In this document: in pieces, positions 1 through 6,602 of the stretch | Numbering within the stretch: the first letter of the stretch is position 1 | How the letters are laid out: the number at the start of each line of letters is the position of its first letter | Source of the DNA: JARRJS01 sp037388885 | Lineage (GTDB): Bacteria > Gemmatimonadota > Gemmatimonadetes > Longimicrobiales > RSA9 | Length of the DNA: 11,226 bases | Assembly: GCA_037388885.1 (NCBI GenBank) | Contig: JARRJS010000101.1 | Span: forward strand, 1 to 11,226 | Direction: 5' to 3' | Translations under genes and position numbers: made by a program | Notes under the pieces: model-generated | What the model saw: the letters and a program-made list of their open reading frames with translations, nothing else | What the model was told of the DNA's origin: nothing | Database searches by the model: none

Positions 1-172
1 CGCCGCCGTGACGCGAACGCTGTCGGCGTTCCTGTACGGTGTGAGCGCGTTCGACCCTGTTACGTTCGCCGGCGTCACCCTCGCGCTGTGCCTTGCCGCC
101 GCCCTCGCCAGCTACATCCCGGCCCGGCGGGCCGCCTCGGTGGATCCCATGATCGCGCTCCGGGATGTGTGA
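1..172 (+). CDS. C-terminus of a MacB/FtsX-type ABC transporter permease (partial)
   Basis: Only the last 56 codons are inside the window; the first complete codon begins at base 2 and the TGA stop is at 170-172. The peptide contains LYGVSAFDPVTF, a hydrophobic stretch (VTLALCLAAALASYIP), then PARRAASVDPMIALRDV. This is the standard end of FtsX/MacB-fold permeases: a last transmembrane helix followed by a cytoplasmic PARRA.x.DP...LR tail. Such permeases, often in the two-unit 'ADOP' arrangement common in Acidobacteriota and Gemmatimonadota, sit in the inner membrane and work with a MacB-type ATPase, probably in export or lipoprotein/antibiotic handling. The actual substrate cannot be told from this fragment. 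It converges on the peptidase gene on the other strand. Family identification is firm; subtype is inferred. Confidence 0.88.
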   Translation, partial: AAVTRTLSAFLYGVSAFDPVTFAGVTLALCLAAALASYIPARRAASVDPMIALRDV

Positions 173-198
173 CAGCGCGGAGGCGTAGACCGGCGAGG

Positions 199-249
199 TC
201 ACACGAAGGCAAGAAGAACACGAAGAGGTAGCTCCGTGCCTTCGTGTGA
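199..249. repeat. 13-bp perfect inverted repeat with a repeated octamer, in a convergent gap
   Basis: The arms 199-211 (tcacacgaaggca) and 237-249 (tgccttcgtgtga) are perfectly complementary around a 25-nt loop. The octamer ACACGAAG occurs at 201-208 and 218-225 and inverted at 240-247. The element fills most of the 79-bp gap between the permease stop (172) and the peptidase stop (252). A bidirectional transcription terminator is the obvious role, but there is no T-tract after either arm. The internal repetition also suits a dispersed intergenic palindrome. The structure is directly visible; the function is inferred. Confidence 0.6.
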
Positions 250-251
250 GC

Positions 252-2322
252 CTACTTCCCGGCGGTGGCGGTCTTCGGCCCGGGCCGCTCCGGCGCCTTC
301 CAGTCCGCCTGGCCGCGCACGTACTTCTGGAACCAGCGCATCTCCTCCACGTAGCGGATGCGCTGGTGGTGCGGCTCGCGGAAGCCGTGGGGCTCCCGAG
401 GGAAGCGCAGCAGGCGGACGGGTACGCCGAAGTGCTCCAGCGCAGCGAAGAAGTCCATGGACTGGCCCGGTGTGTCCGTCGTGTCCTCGTCGCCGTGGAA
501 GAGGATGGTCGGTGTCTTCACCCGGTCGGCGTGCATGTAGGACGACCGCTCGATCCAGAACGCCTGCTTGCTCCACGGGTCGCCGCCCAGGTACCAGCGG
601 GTGACATCGTAGTTGAAGCCGACGCCGTACTCGAAGACCCAGTCGGCCACCATGGCGCCGAGGCTGGCGGCCTTGAAGCGGTTCGTCTGCGTGATGGTCC
701 AGCCGCCGAGGATGCCGCCGTAGCTCCAACCGCGCACCGCCAGGGAGTCGGGGTCGGCGACGCCGCGCTGAACCATGGCGTCGACGCCCGTCATGGCGTC
801 CTGAAAGTCGCCGCCGCCGATGTCGTCCGTGTTGCCGCGCAGCCACGCATCGCCGTAGCCGCTGGATCCGCGCACGTTGGGCTCCAGGACGGCATACCCG
901 TAGGTCGAGGACCTGGGCGTCGCCGTCGAAGCGTCGGGTGAACACGCCGGCGGGCCCACCGTGCAGGTAGAGCACCATGGCACCCGGATGGTCGCGACCG
1001 CCGGGCGGCAGGTAGAGCAGGCCATCGACGGGATGCCCGTCCCTGCTGGTCCAGTGGACGAGCTCGGGCGTGGACAGGTCCAGGGCGCGGACCTTCGCGT
1101 TCACGTCGGTGATCGCCACGGGCTTCATGTCCTCGACCTTCGCCGTGTAGATCTCTCCAGGCGATGTGGGGGACTGCATGGTGAACGCGACGACGTCGTG
1201 GCCGTGGGAGAAGCTGGGCGAGCCGATGACACCGTCGAAGTCGCTCAGCTTCTGCACGCGTCCGCTGCGCGTGTCCAACGCGTACAGGTTGGACACGGTG
1301 CTGTCCAGCGCCGCGAAGTGGATGGTCCGGCCGTCCGGCGCCCACTCATAACCGCTCATGTCGCCGTTGAAGCTCGGCATGAGCTGCCGAACCTGCCCGC
1401 TCGCCACGTCCATGGCGTACAGATTGCCCTGGTCCAGCTTCCAGGTCTTCAGGTCGGGCGCCACGAAGGTGAGCGTGCGGTTGTCGGGCGACCACGCCAG
1501 GCGCGACTCGGGGGCCTCGTTGTGCGTGAGCGTCTTGATCTCTTTCGTGGCCACATCCACCACGGCGATCTCGGAGCGGAACCCGTCGTTCCGGCGGTCC
1601 TCGGTGCGGTACGTGAACGCGACGCTGCGGCCGTCGGGCGCGACGACGAAGTCGCCGATCATCCGGTGCCCCTCCGTCAGGGGCTCCGACTGCGCGGAAT
1701 CGAAGTCTACGGCCACCCACCACAGGTTGGACCACTGCCCGCGATCCTGCCCGTTGGGCCCTTCATCCACGGCGATGGCGTCGTCGCCGTTCTTGCGAGC
1801 GTCCTTCTCCGCCTTCGTCAGGGAATCCGGGGCCACGAAAAAGATCCGGCTGCCATCCTTGGCCCACTCGAAACGTCGCACGGACGTCGCGTGCTTCATC
1901 AGCTGACGCGCTTCGCCGCCGTCCGTGCGGATCAGAAAGATTTGCCGCGTACGCCCGCCATTGCCGTTGGCGCCGTTCCCGCCGTTGCCGCCGCCCGCCG
2001 CCCGCAGGAACGCGACGTAGCGCCCGTCCGGCGACCAGCGGGCGGCGCCGTCGCCCGGCTCGGCCGTGAACGGCCGCGCGTCACTGCCGTCCGCGTTCGC
2101 GATCCACAGGCGGCTGTTGCGCTTGTTCTTCGACCAGTCCAGATCACTGCGCGTGAACAGCACGTGCGCGCCGTCCGGGGACAGGGCCGGACTGGACACG
2201 CGGGTCATGTCGATGAGCCGATCGATGGTGCAGGCGTTGTCGGGGAGTGCCTGGGCCCATGCCGCGCCCGGCATGCCGAGAACGAGGGTGGCCGCACAAG
2301 CCGCGATGCTATGTCGCCACAT
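252..2322 (-). pseudogene. S9 family (prolyl-oligopeptidase/DPP-like) peptidase, exported, frameshifted
   Basis: Exported serine peptidase of family S9. Start ATG at 2322 is chosen because it follows an SD (AGAGGAA, 2331-2337) and opens a signal peptide (MWRHS...PGAAWA|QA, cleavage near residue 23); longer starts would overlap galK. Residues 35-440 form a PD40/TolB-like beta-propeller with repeated SPDG-type motifs (LSPDG, RWSPDG, VAPDG, AWSPD, EWAPDG). The reading frame breaks after Leu472 (codon 907-909) and resumes in the next frame at codon 903-905. Adding two bases (ctcg..acc) restores a 690-residue protein. The hydrolase domain after the break is complete: GWSYGG with Ser534, HGDED with Asp614 and PHGF with His646 make the triad. 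Either a true mutation that unlinks propeller from catalytic domain, or an assembly error. Read without repair, the first frame stays open to 199 with an unrelated tail. Second gene after galK, with a 19-bp gap. Confidence 0.88.
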
Positions 2323-2330
2323 GGGTCGTG

Positions 2331-2337
2331 TTCCTCT
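2331..2337 (-). promoter_or_regulatory. Ribosome binding site of the S9 peptidase
   Basis: AGAGGAA on the minus strand lies about 9-10 nt upstream of the ATG at 2322, inside the 19-bp gap after the galK stop. It decides the start: the longer open frame to 2415 would add 31 residues that overlap galK and bury the signal peptide. Confidence 0.7.
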
Positions 2338-2341
2338 GTTG

Positions 2342-3565
2342 TCAGGGTTCGGCCAAGGTCCCTGGCGCGCGCACGATGGGGCCGCCGCCCGGTCCGTCGA
2401 GAAGGGATGCGCCATCCACGGCGTTCAGCACGTACACGACGGCGTCGCGGCCGGTGGCCTGGCGGTAGTCTGCCGGCACCCGGTTCAGGAACTCCTCCAC
2501 GGCCGCGTCCTGGACCAGCGACACCGTACAGCCGCCCCAGCCGGCGCCCGTCAGGCGTGAGCCATAGACGCCGTTGACACGTCGGGCCGCGGCCACCAGG
2601 GCATCCAGCTCGGGCGTGGACACTTCGAAATCGTTGCGCAGGCTTTCGTGGGACGCGTTCATCAGACGCCCGGCCTCGTCGATGCGCCCCTCCGCGAGGG
2701 CGCGGGCGGCGCGGCGCGTGCGCTGGATCTCGGTCACTACGTGGCGCGCACGGCGGCGGACGGGCTCGGGAAGATCGGCTGCCGCGCGCTCGAACATGTC
2801 CGGCGTCACGTCCCCCAGCTGGGCGACGCCCAACAGCCCCGCCGCCTGCCGTGTGGAAGCGACCCGGTCGTTGTACTGGGACTCGCGCAGATCCCGGCGC
2901 ACACCGCTGTCCACTGCGATGACGCGCACGGACGACGGCAACGGCACGTACCGGTACGCCAGCGTGCGGGTATCCACCAGCAGGGCATGGCCCGTGTGAC
3001 CGAGGACTGCGATGAGCTGGTCCATGATGCCGCAGCTCACCCCCGCCCACTCGGTTTCCGCGCGGCGACACAGCTGCGCAAGCCGGACACCGTCCACGGC
3101 GCCGCCGGCCAGCGCGAGCAGTGCCGTCGCCGTGGCCACCTCGAGCGCAGCGGATGAGGACATGCCGCCGCCCCGGGGCACGTCGCCTGCCAGGGCCATG
3201 TCGAAGCCGGGGACGGGAACGCCCGCATCCCGCAACAGGTGCGCGACGCCACGCACGTACGAAACCCAGCCGTCACCCCGGGAGGTGGTATCCAGGCGGA
3301 AGTCGTCCTCCGCGCCCAGGTCGGCCGCGATCACGTGCGCCCGGGCATCCGTCCGGGCCCGGGCCGCGACCACCACGTCCATGTCGATGGCCACGGGCAG
3401 CACGAGGCCGCCGCTGTAGTCCACGTGCTCACCGATCAGGTTGATGCGACCCGGGCCCCGGGCCACGACAGCCGGGTCGCCGAACGCCGTGCGGAACGTA
3501 TCCGTGGCGCGCGCGGCGGCGCCGGGATGATCGCGATCATGAGGCGTGAGTGGTTGCTGCTGCAT
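2342..3565 (-). CDS. galK: Galactokinase
   Basis: GHMP-family sugar kinase of 407 residues (E. coli GalK is 382), which phosphorylates alpha-D-galactose to galactose-1-phosphate with ATP, the first committed Leloir step in the cytoplasm. All signatures are present: the galactokinase motif GRINLIGEHVDYSGG (residues 39-53, with the catalytic-type Arg40), the phosphate-binding PRGGGMSSSAAL (130-141), CGIMDQ (178-183) with the expected catalytic base Asp182, and the third GHMP motif RLTGAGWGGCTV (337-348). The GEHxDY form favours galactokinase over homoserine or mevalonate kinase. The ATG at 3565 has no good SD upstream, so the N-terminal 15-20 residues are uncertain. First gene of a minus-strand pair with the S9 peptidase. 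No galT or galE is visible here. The extra C-terminal Gly/Pro-rich tail (about 390-407) is not part of the fold. Confidence 0.95.
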   Translation of the reverse strand: MQQQPLTPHDRDHPGAAARATDTFRTAFGDPAVVARGPGRINLIGEHVDYSGGLVLPVAIDMDVVVAARARTDARAHVIAADLGAEDDFRLDTTSRGDGWVSYVRGVAHLLRDAGVPVPGFDMALAGDVPRGGGMSSSAALEVATATALLALAGGAVDGVRLAQLCRRAETEWAGVSCGIMDQLIAVLGHTGHALLVDTRTLAYRYVPLPSSVRVIAVDSGVRRDLRESQYNDRVASTRQAAGLLGVAQLGDVTPDMFERAAADLPEPVRRRARHVVTEIQRTRRAARALAEGRIDEAGRLMNASHESLRNDFEVSTPELDALVAAARRVNGVYGSRLTGAGWGGCTVSLVQDAAVEEFLNRVPADYRQATGRDAVVYVLNAVDGASLLDGPGGGPIVRAPGTLAEP

Positions 3566-3839
3566 GGTTACCCGGTGAGAGAGGGAGCGGGGGTCCGTGG
3601 CGCCCGCGGCGGTAACGCCATGCGCAAGGTAGGCGCCGGCGCGCCGAGCGGAAAGGCGACCGGTTGCCGTTGGGGGTGCCAGCCGTCAAGATTACGCGGG
3701 TCTCCTCCCCACCGATTCGCCGTGACCCGGTGGCAGTCCCGCGATTGCCGGTCCGGGTCATCGCTCCGATCGCCGGCGGTAGCACGGTGAACACGGGTGC
3801 ACTGGCGCCCGGAAACGACTGGAGGGAAGGAACACGAAC
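3566..3839. promoter_or_regulatory. Divergent intergenic region between galK and msrB
   Basis: This 274-bp gap must hold the promoters of both divergent units. I see no strong consensus promoter. The best single element is a TTGACG hexamer on the minus strand (3689-3684) facing galK, but the expected -10 position reads CAACCG. The gap also contains a GC-rich 10-bp palindrome (cggcgcgccg, 3637-3646) and the stem-loop listed separately. No gene is credible in it. Confidence 0.4.
3723..3760 (+). promoter_or_regulatory. Stem-loop or operator-like inverted repeat upstream of msrB
   Basis: The arms tgacccgg (3723-3730) and ccgggtca (3753-3760) are perfectly complementary. An inner 4-bp pairing, ggca (3732-3735) with tgcc (3746-3749), closes a loop of 10 nt, with a small asymmetric bulge between the two stems. 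It lies 79 bp before the msrB start and could be a regulator site or part of an mRNA leader. There is no T-run, so a terminator is unlikely. Role not known. Confidence 0.35.
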
Positions 3840-4241
3840 ATGAGCGACAAGGTGCGCAAGAGTGAGGCGGAGTGGCAGGCGCAGCTCACACAGGAACAGT
3901 ACCGGGTCACGCGCGAGAAGGGTACGGAGCGCGCGTTCTCTGGCGAGCACTGGGACAACCACGACGTGGGCACATACCGCTGCGTCTGCTGCGGCGCCGA
4001 GCTGTTCCGCTCCGCCGAGAAGTACGAGTCGGGCAGTGGCTGGCCCAGCTTCTGGAAGCCGGCCAAGGACGACAACGTGGAAACGCAGCCGGATGACTCG
4101 GTGGGCATGCATCGCACGGAGGTCCTGTGCAGTCGTTGCGAAGCGCACCTGGGCCACGTGTTCGATGACGGGCCGCAGCCCACGGGCCAGCGCTTCTGCA
4201 TCAACTCGGCTGCGCTGCGGTTCGAGCCCGCGGACGAGTGA
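3840..4241 (+). CDS. msrB: Peptide-methionine (R)-S-oxide reductase
   Basis: Cytoplasmic MsrB of 133 residues, no signal peptide; it reduces the R form of methionine sulfoxide in proteins as oxidative-damage repair. The ATG at 3840 is preceded by a good SD (ggagg at 3821-3825, aagga at 3827-3831). The zinc site is complete: Cys48/Cys51 (CVCC) and Cys97/Cys100 (CSRC). The signature GWPSFW (68-73), the histidines of HLGHVF (103 and 106) and the catalytic cysteine in RFCINSAALRF (Cys120) are all present. The position of the usual resolving cysteine (SGCGWPSF in E. coli) is Ser66 here, so the sulfenic acid at Cys120 must be reduced directly by thioredoxin or through another thiol. First gene of the rightward series, 48 bp before the first hydrolase gene. 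It may or may not share a transcript with it. Confidence 0.96.
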   Translation: MSDKVRKSEAEWQAQLTQEQYRVTREKGTERAFSGEHWDNHDVGTYRCVCCGAELFRSAEKYESGSGWPSFWKPAKDDNVETQPDDSVGMHRTEVLCSRCEAHLGHVFDDGPQPTGQRFCINSAALRFEPADE

Positions 4242-4289
4242 GCGCGTGAAGCAGATCCTCCACGCCGCGGGCCGGGCGAAGTGGTAAGC

Positions 4290-6602
4290 ATGGACACGCC
4301 GATCGACCTGCTGCACCGGACCGACAAGCATTACCTGGGGGCGGGTGATGGCACCCTCTTCGCCCCGCCCCATCCCCTTTGGCTGGACCGCCCGGGGTTC
4401 TGGGATGGCGGACACGTCTTCCTCTACGGCCTCGCGCCGCTGTTCACCCTGTCCCTGGTGGCGAGCGACGGTACGGAGATCCGGCTGCAGCCGACGCGCC
4501 GCGAATGGTCCCCGGCGCGCATTGTCGTCCACTACCACGCGGACGACCTGGAGATCGAGGAACACCGCGCGGTTCTTCCCGGCGGCCGGTTCGCCACCGA
4601 GCTTCGCATCACCAACAACGGCGAGGAGCCGACGGCGCTGCACACCATCGCCTGGACGGCGCAGGAGGGCGGGGCGCTGGCGGGGCGCGAGGCGTGCACG
4701 GCCGACGGCGATGGCATCGCTTTCCGCATCGCCGCCCGCGATGCCCAGGACCGGACCGGACGCATCGACCTGGACTGTGTCCTCCGCTTCACCGATGAAC
4801 CGGCCGACGCGTGGGCCGTGCACGAGTCTCAGCAGTCGGCCCGCTTCCCCAACACACCCGACTGGGAGACCACGCCGTTCCGCGACCGCTGGGACCCCGA
4901 CGCCGCCTCATTGCACGGGTTCGACCTGGCCGATGCGCCTACCCGATGGGGCCGCACCCTCGTGTACGCCGGCCTGGCACGGGCCCATGACATCAAGCCG
5001 GGCGCCAGCGCATGGGTCGCCGTCGAGCTGCAGGTGCTGCCCGAGGAATCGCTCCGCTGGCAGAACCACGCCGCGGTGCCCGGCAACGGTGCCGGCTCCG
5101 GTGCGTCGGCTACGGCCGGCAACGGCACGCCCGGCGCCACCCAGCGCCGATTCGGCGCCGCCGAAGCCAGCCGCGATGCCTGGCTGGCCTACTACGACGC
5201 CGCGCCGTCGCTGCAGTCGTCCGACCCGTGGATCTCCCGCTATTTCGCCTATCGTTGGTACGGCCTGCGGCTGAACTTCATCGAGCCGGCGGGCAACTAC
5301 GGGCACCCCACGTGCGCCGAGGGCATCGAGTACTTCCACTGCCCCATCAGCTACAGCGCCTGGTGTCACATGCGTGAGCTGCGCTGGCTCGCCAACCCGG
5401 CCCGCGCGCGGGGCGCCCTGCTCACGTTCCTGGAGCACCAGCGCGAGGACGGCGCCCTGCCCGGACGCGTCTACCTGGACCACGAGCGCCGCACCGATTT
5501 CTACTTCGCCGACTGGGGCGCCAGCCTGCTGGCCGTGCACGAGGTCCACCCCGACGACGGCTTCCTGGAAGCGGCTTACGGACCCCTCGTGCGCTACGCC
5601 GACTGGCTGGACAAGGAGCGGGATGCCGAGCGCACCGGCCTCTACGATGTGCGCGACCCGTACGAGACGGGCCAGGAGAACATGAGCCGCTACACGGCGG
5701 TGGACCCGACGGCCGACCGGCAGCATTTCGAGTATCGGATCCGGCTGAAGGGCGTGGACCTGACCGTGTACGCCTACCGGTTGCGCCGCGCCCTGGCCCG
5801 GGTCGCCGCCATGCTGGACTGCTCGGCCGATATCGGCCGGCACGACGCCGTCGCCGACCGCATCGCCGAGGCCGTGCGCACGCACATGTGGGACGCGAAG
5901 ACGGGCATGTTCTTCGATGTGGACCCGGCCGCCATGCAACGTACGGGCGTCAAGGCCGCCGTGTGCTTCTATCCTTACATGACCGACATCGTCGATGAGA
6001 GCCACCTGAAGGGCCTGCAGCGCAACCTGTTCGATCCGGACGCCTTCTGGCTGCCGTATCCCGTCCCGTCCACGTCGGCGGACGACCCCACGTTCGACCC
6101 GGACGCCCGCTGGAAGGGCGTCCGCCAGAACTGCACCTGGAACGGCCGCGTCTGGCCCATGGCCAATGCGCACGTCATCGAAGCGCTGGGACGCGCCGCG
6201 ACCCTGGAACCGCGCCTGCGCCGCCGCGCCGCCGAGCTGCTGGAACGCACCGTTCGCATGCTCTTCTTCGAAAACGACCCGGAACGGCCCAACTGCTTCG
6301 AGCACTACTCCCCCGTCAACGGCCGGCCGAGCATCTACCGCGGCATCGACGATTACCAGCATTCCTGGATCAACGACCTGATCATCCGCTTCGTCGCCGG
6401 CTTCCGTCCCGACGACACGGGCGAAGGCCGCGTCGTCGTCGATCCGCTGCCCCTCCAGCTGGAGCACCTGCGCCTCGAACGACTCCCGTTCCGCGGATCC
6501 CTCATCACGCTCGAGCGCACGCGCAAAGGCGTGGTCCTGGAGGTCGATGGGCGCCAGCTCGTCGAGGGGGCCATAGGCGAGCCGCTCGAGGTGAGCCTGT
6601 GA
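4290..6602 (+). CDS. GH63/MGH1-like glycoside hydrolase
   Basis: Predicted 770-residue cytoplasmic glycosidase (no signal peptide) of the (alpha/alpha)6-barrel GH63/mannosylglycerate-hydrolase-like group. Layout: N-terminal beta-sandwich (about 1-260), Gly/Ser/Ala/Thr-rich linker (about 262-288), barrel (about 295-710), short C-terminal beta domain. Family marks are YETGQENMSRY (458-468), WNGRVWPMAN (617-626), CFEHYSP (669-675) and YRGIDDYQHSW (683-693). By analogy with GH37/GH63 enzymes, Glu671 of FEHY is the likely base. The acid, usually Asp in an ESGxDxS motif, aligns with Glu463. Likely substrates are alpha-glucosides, alpha-mannosides or a glycosylglycerate, but the sequence does not decide. 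Start: ATG 4290; a GTG at 4281 in the same frame would add three residues, and neither has a strong SD. Its end overlaps the next gene by 4 bp, which points to translational coupling. Confidence 0.85.
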   Translation: MDTPIDLLHRTDKHYLGAGDGTLFAPPHPLWLDRPGFWDGGHVFLYGLAPLFTLSLVASDGTEIRLQPTRREWSPARIVVHYHADDLEIEEHRAVLPGGRFATELRITNNGEEPTALHTIAWTAQEGGALAGREACTADGDGIAFRIAARDAQDRTGRIDLDCVLRFTDEPADAWAVHESQQSARFPNTPDWETTPFRDRWDPDAASLHGFDLADAPTRWGRTLVYAGLARAHDIKPGASAWVAVELQVLPEESLRWQNHAAVPGNGAGSGASATAGNGTPGATQRRFGAAEASRDAWLAYYDAAPSLQSSDPWISRYFAYRWYGLRLNFIEPAGNYGHPTCAEGIEYFHCPISYSAWCHMRELRWLANPARARGALLTFLEHQREDGALPGRVYLDHERRTDFYFADWGASLLAVHEVHPDDGFLEAAYGPLVRYADWLDKERDAERTGLYDVRDPYETGQENMSRYTAVDPTADRQHFEYRIRLKGVDLTVYAYRLRRALARVAAMLDCSADIGRHDAVADRIAEAVRTHMWDAKTGMFFDVDPAAMQRTGVKAAVCFYPYMTDIVDESHLKGLQRNLFDPDAFWLPYPVPSTSADDPTFDPDARWKGVRQNCTWNGRVWPMANAHVIEALGRAATLEPRLRRRAAELLERTVRMLFFENDPERPNCFEHYSPVNGRPSIYRGIDDYQHSWINDLIIRFVAGFRPDDTGEGRVVVDPLPLQLEHLRLERLPFRGSLITLERTRKGVVLEVDGRQLVEGAIGEPLEVSL
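6588..6594 (+). promoter_or_regulatory. Ribosome binding site inside the end of the upstream hydrolase gene
   Basis: GAGGTGA lies 4 nt before the GTG at 6599, with its GAGG core 7 nt away, within the last codons of the preceding gene. It supports GTG as the start of the 1044-residue protein and coupling through the 4-bp overlap (gtga, 6599-6602). Confidence 0.65.

Noticed and set aside
199..906. Continuation of the peptidase frame past residue 472 as a genuine novel C-terminus
   Set aside because: The continued frame is Arg/Ala-rich nonsense, while the neighbouring frame carries the full S9 catalytic domain with its triad. The continuation is an artefact of the frameshift.
961..2577. A 538-codon open frame on the plus strand opposite the peptidase
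   Set aside because: It is antisense to a gene with recognisable domains, has no known motif and reflects the lack of stops in high-GC third-position-biased DNA.
3637..3646. 10-bp palindrome cggcgcgccg as an operator
   Set aside because: Self-complementary GC-only words are common in DNA of this composition; no second copy or spacing supports it.
3537..4823. A 428-codon open frame on the minus strand across msrB and the divergent gap
   Set aside because: It overlaps msrB and the start of the first hydrolase, both well supported; its translation is rich in Arg/Ala/Val with no family resemblance.
4908..6467. A 519-codon open frame on the minus strand inside the first hydrolase gene
   Set aside because: Mirror frame of a conserved gene, composition-driven and without SD or domain.
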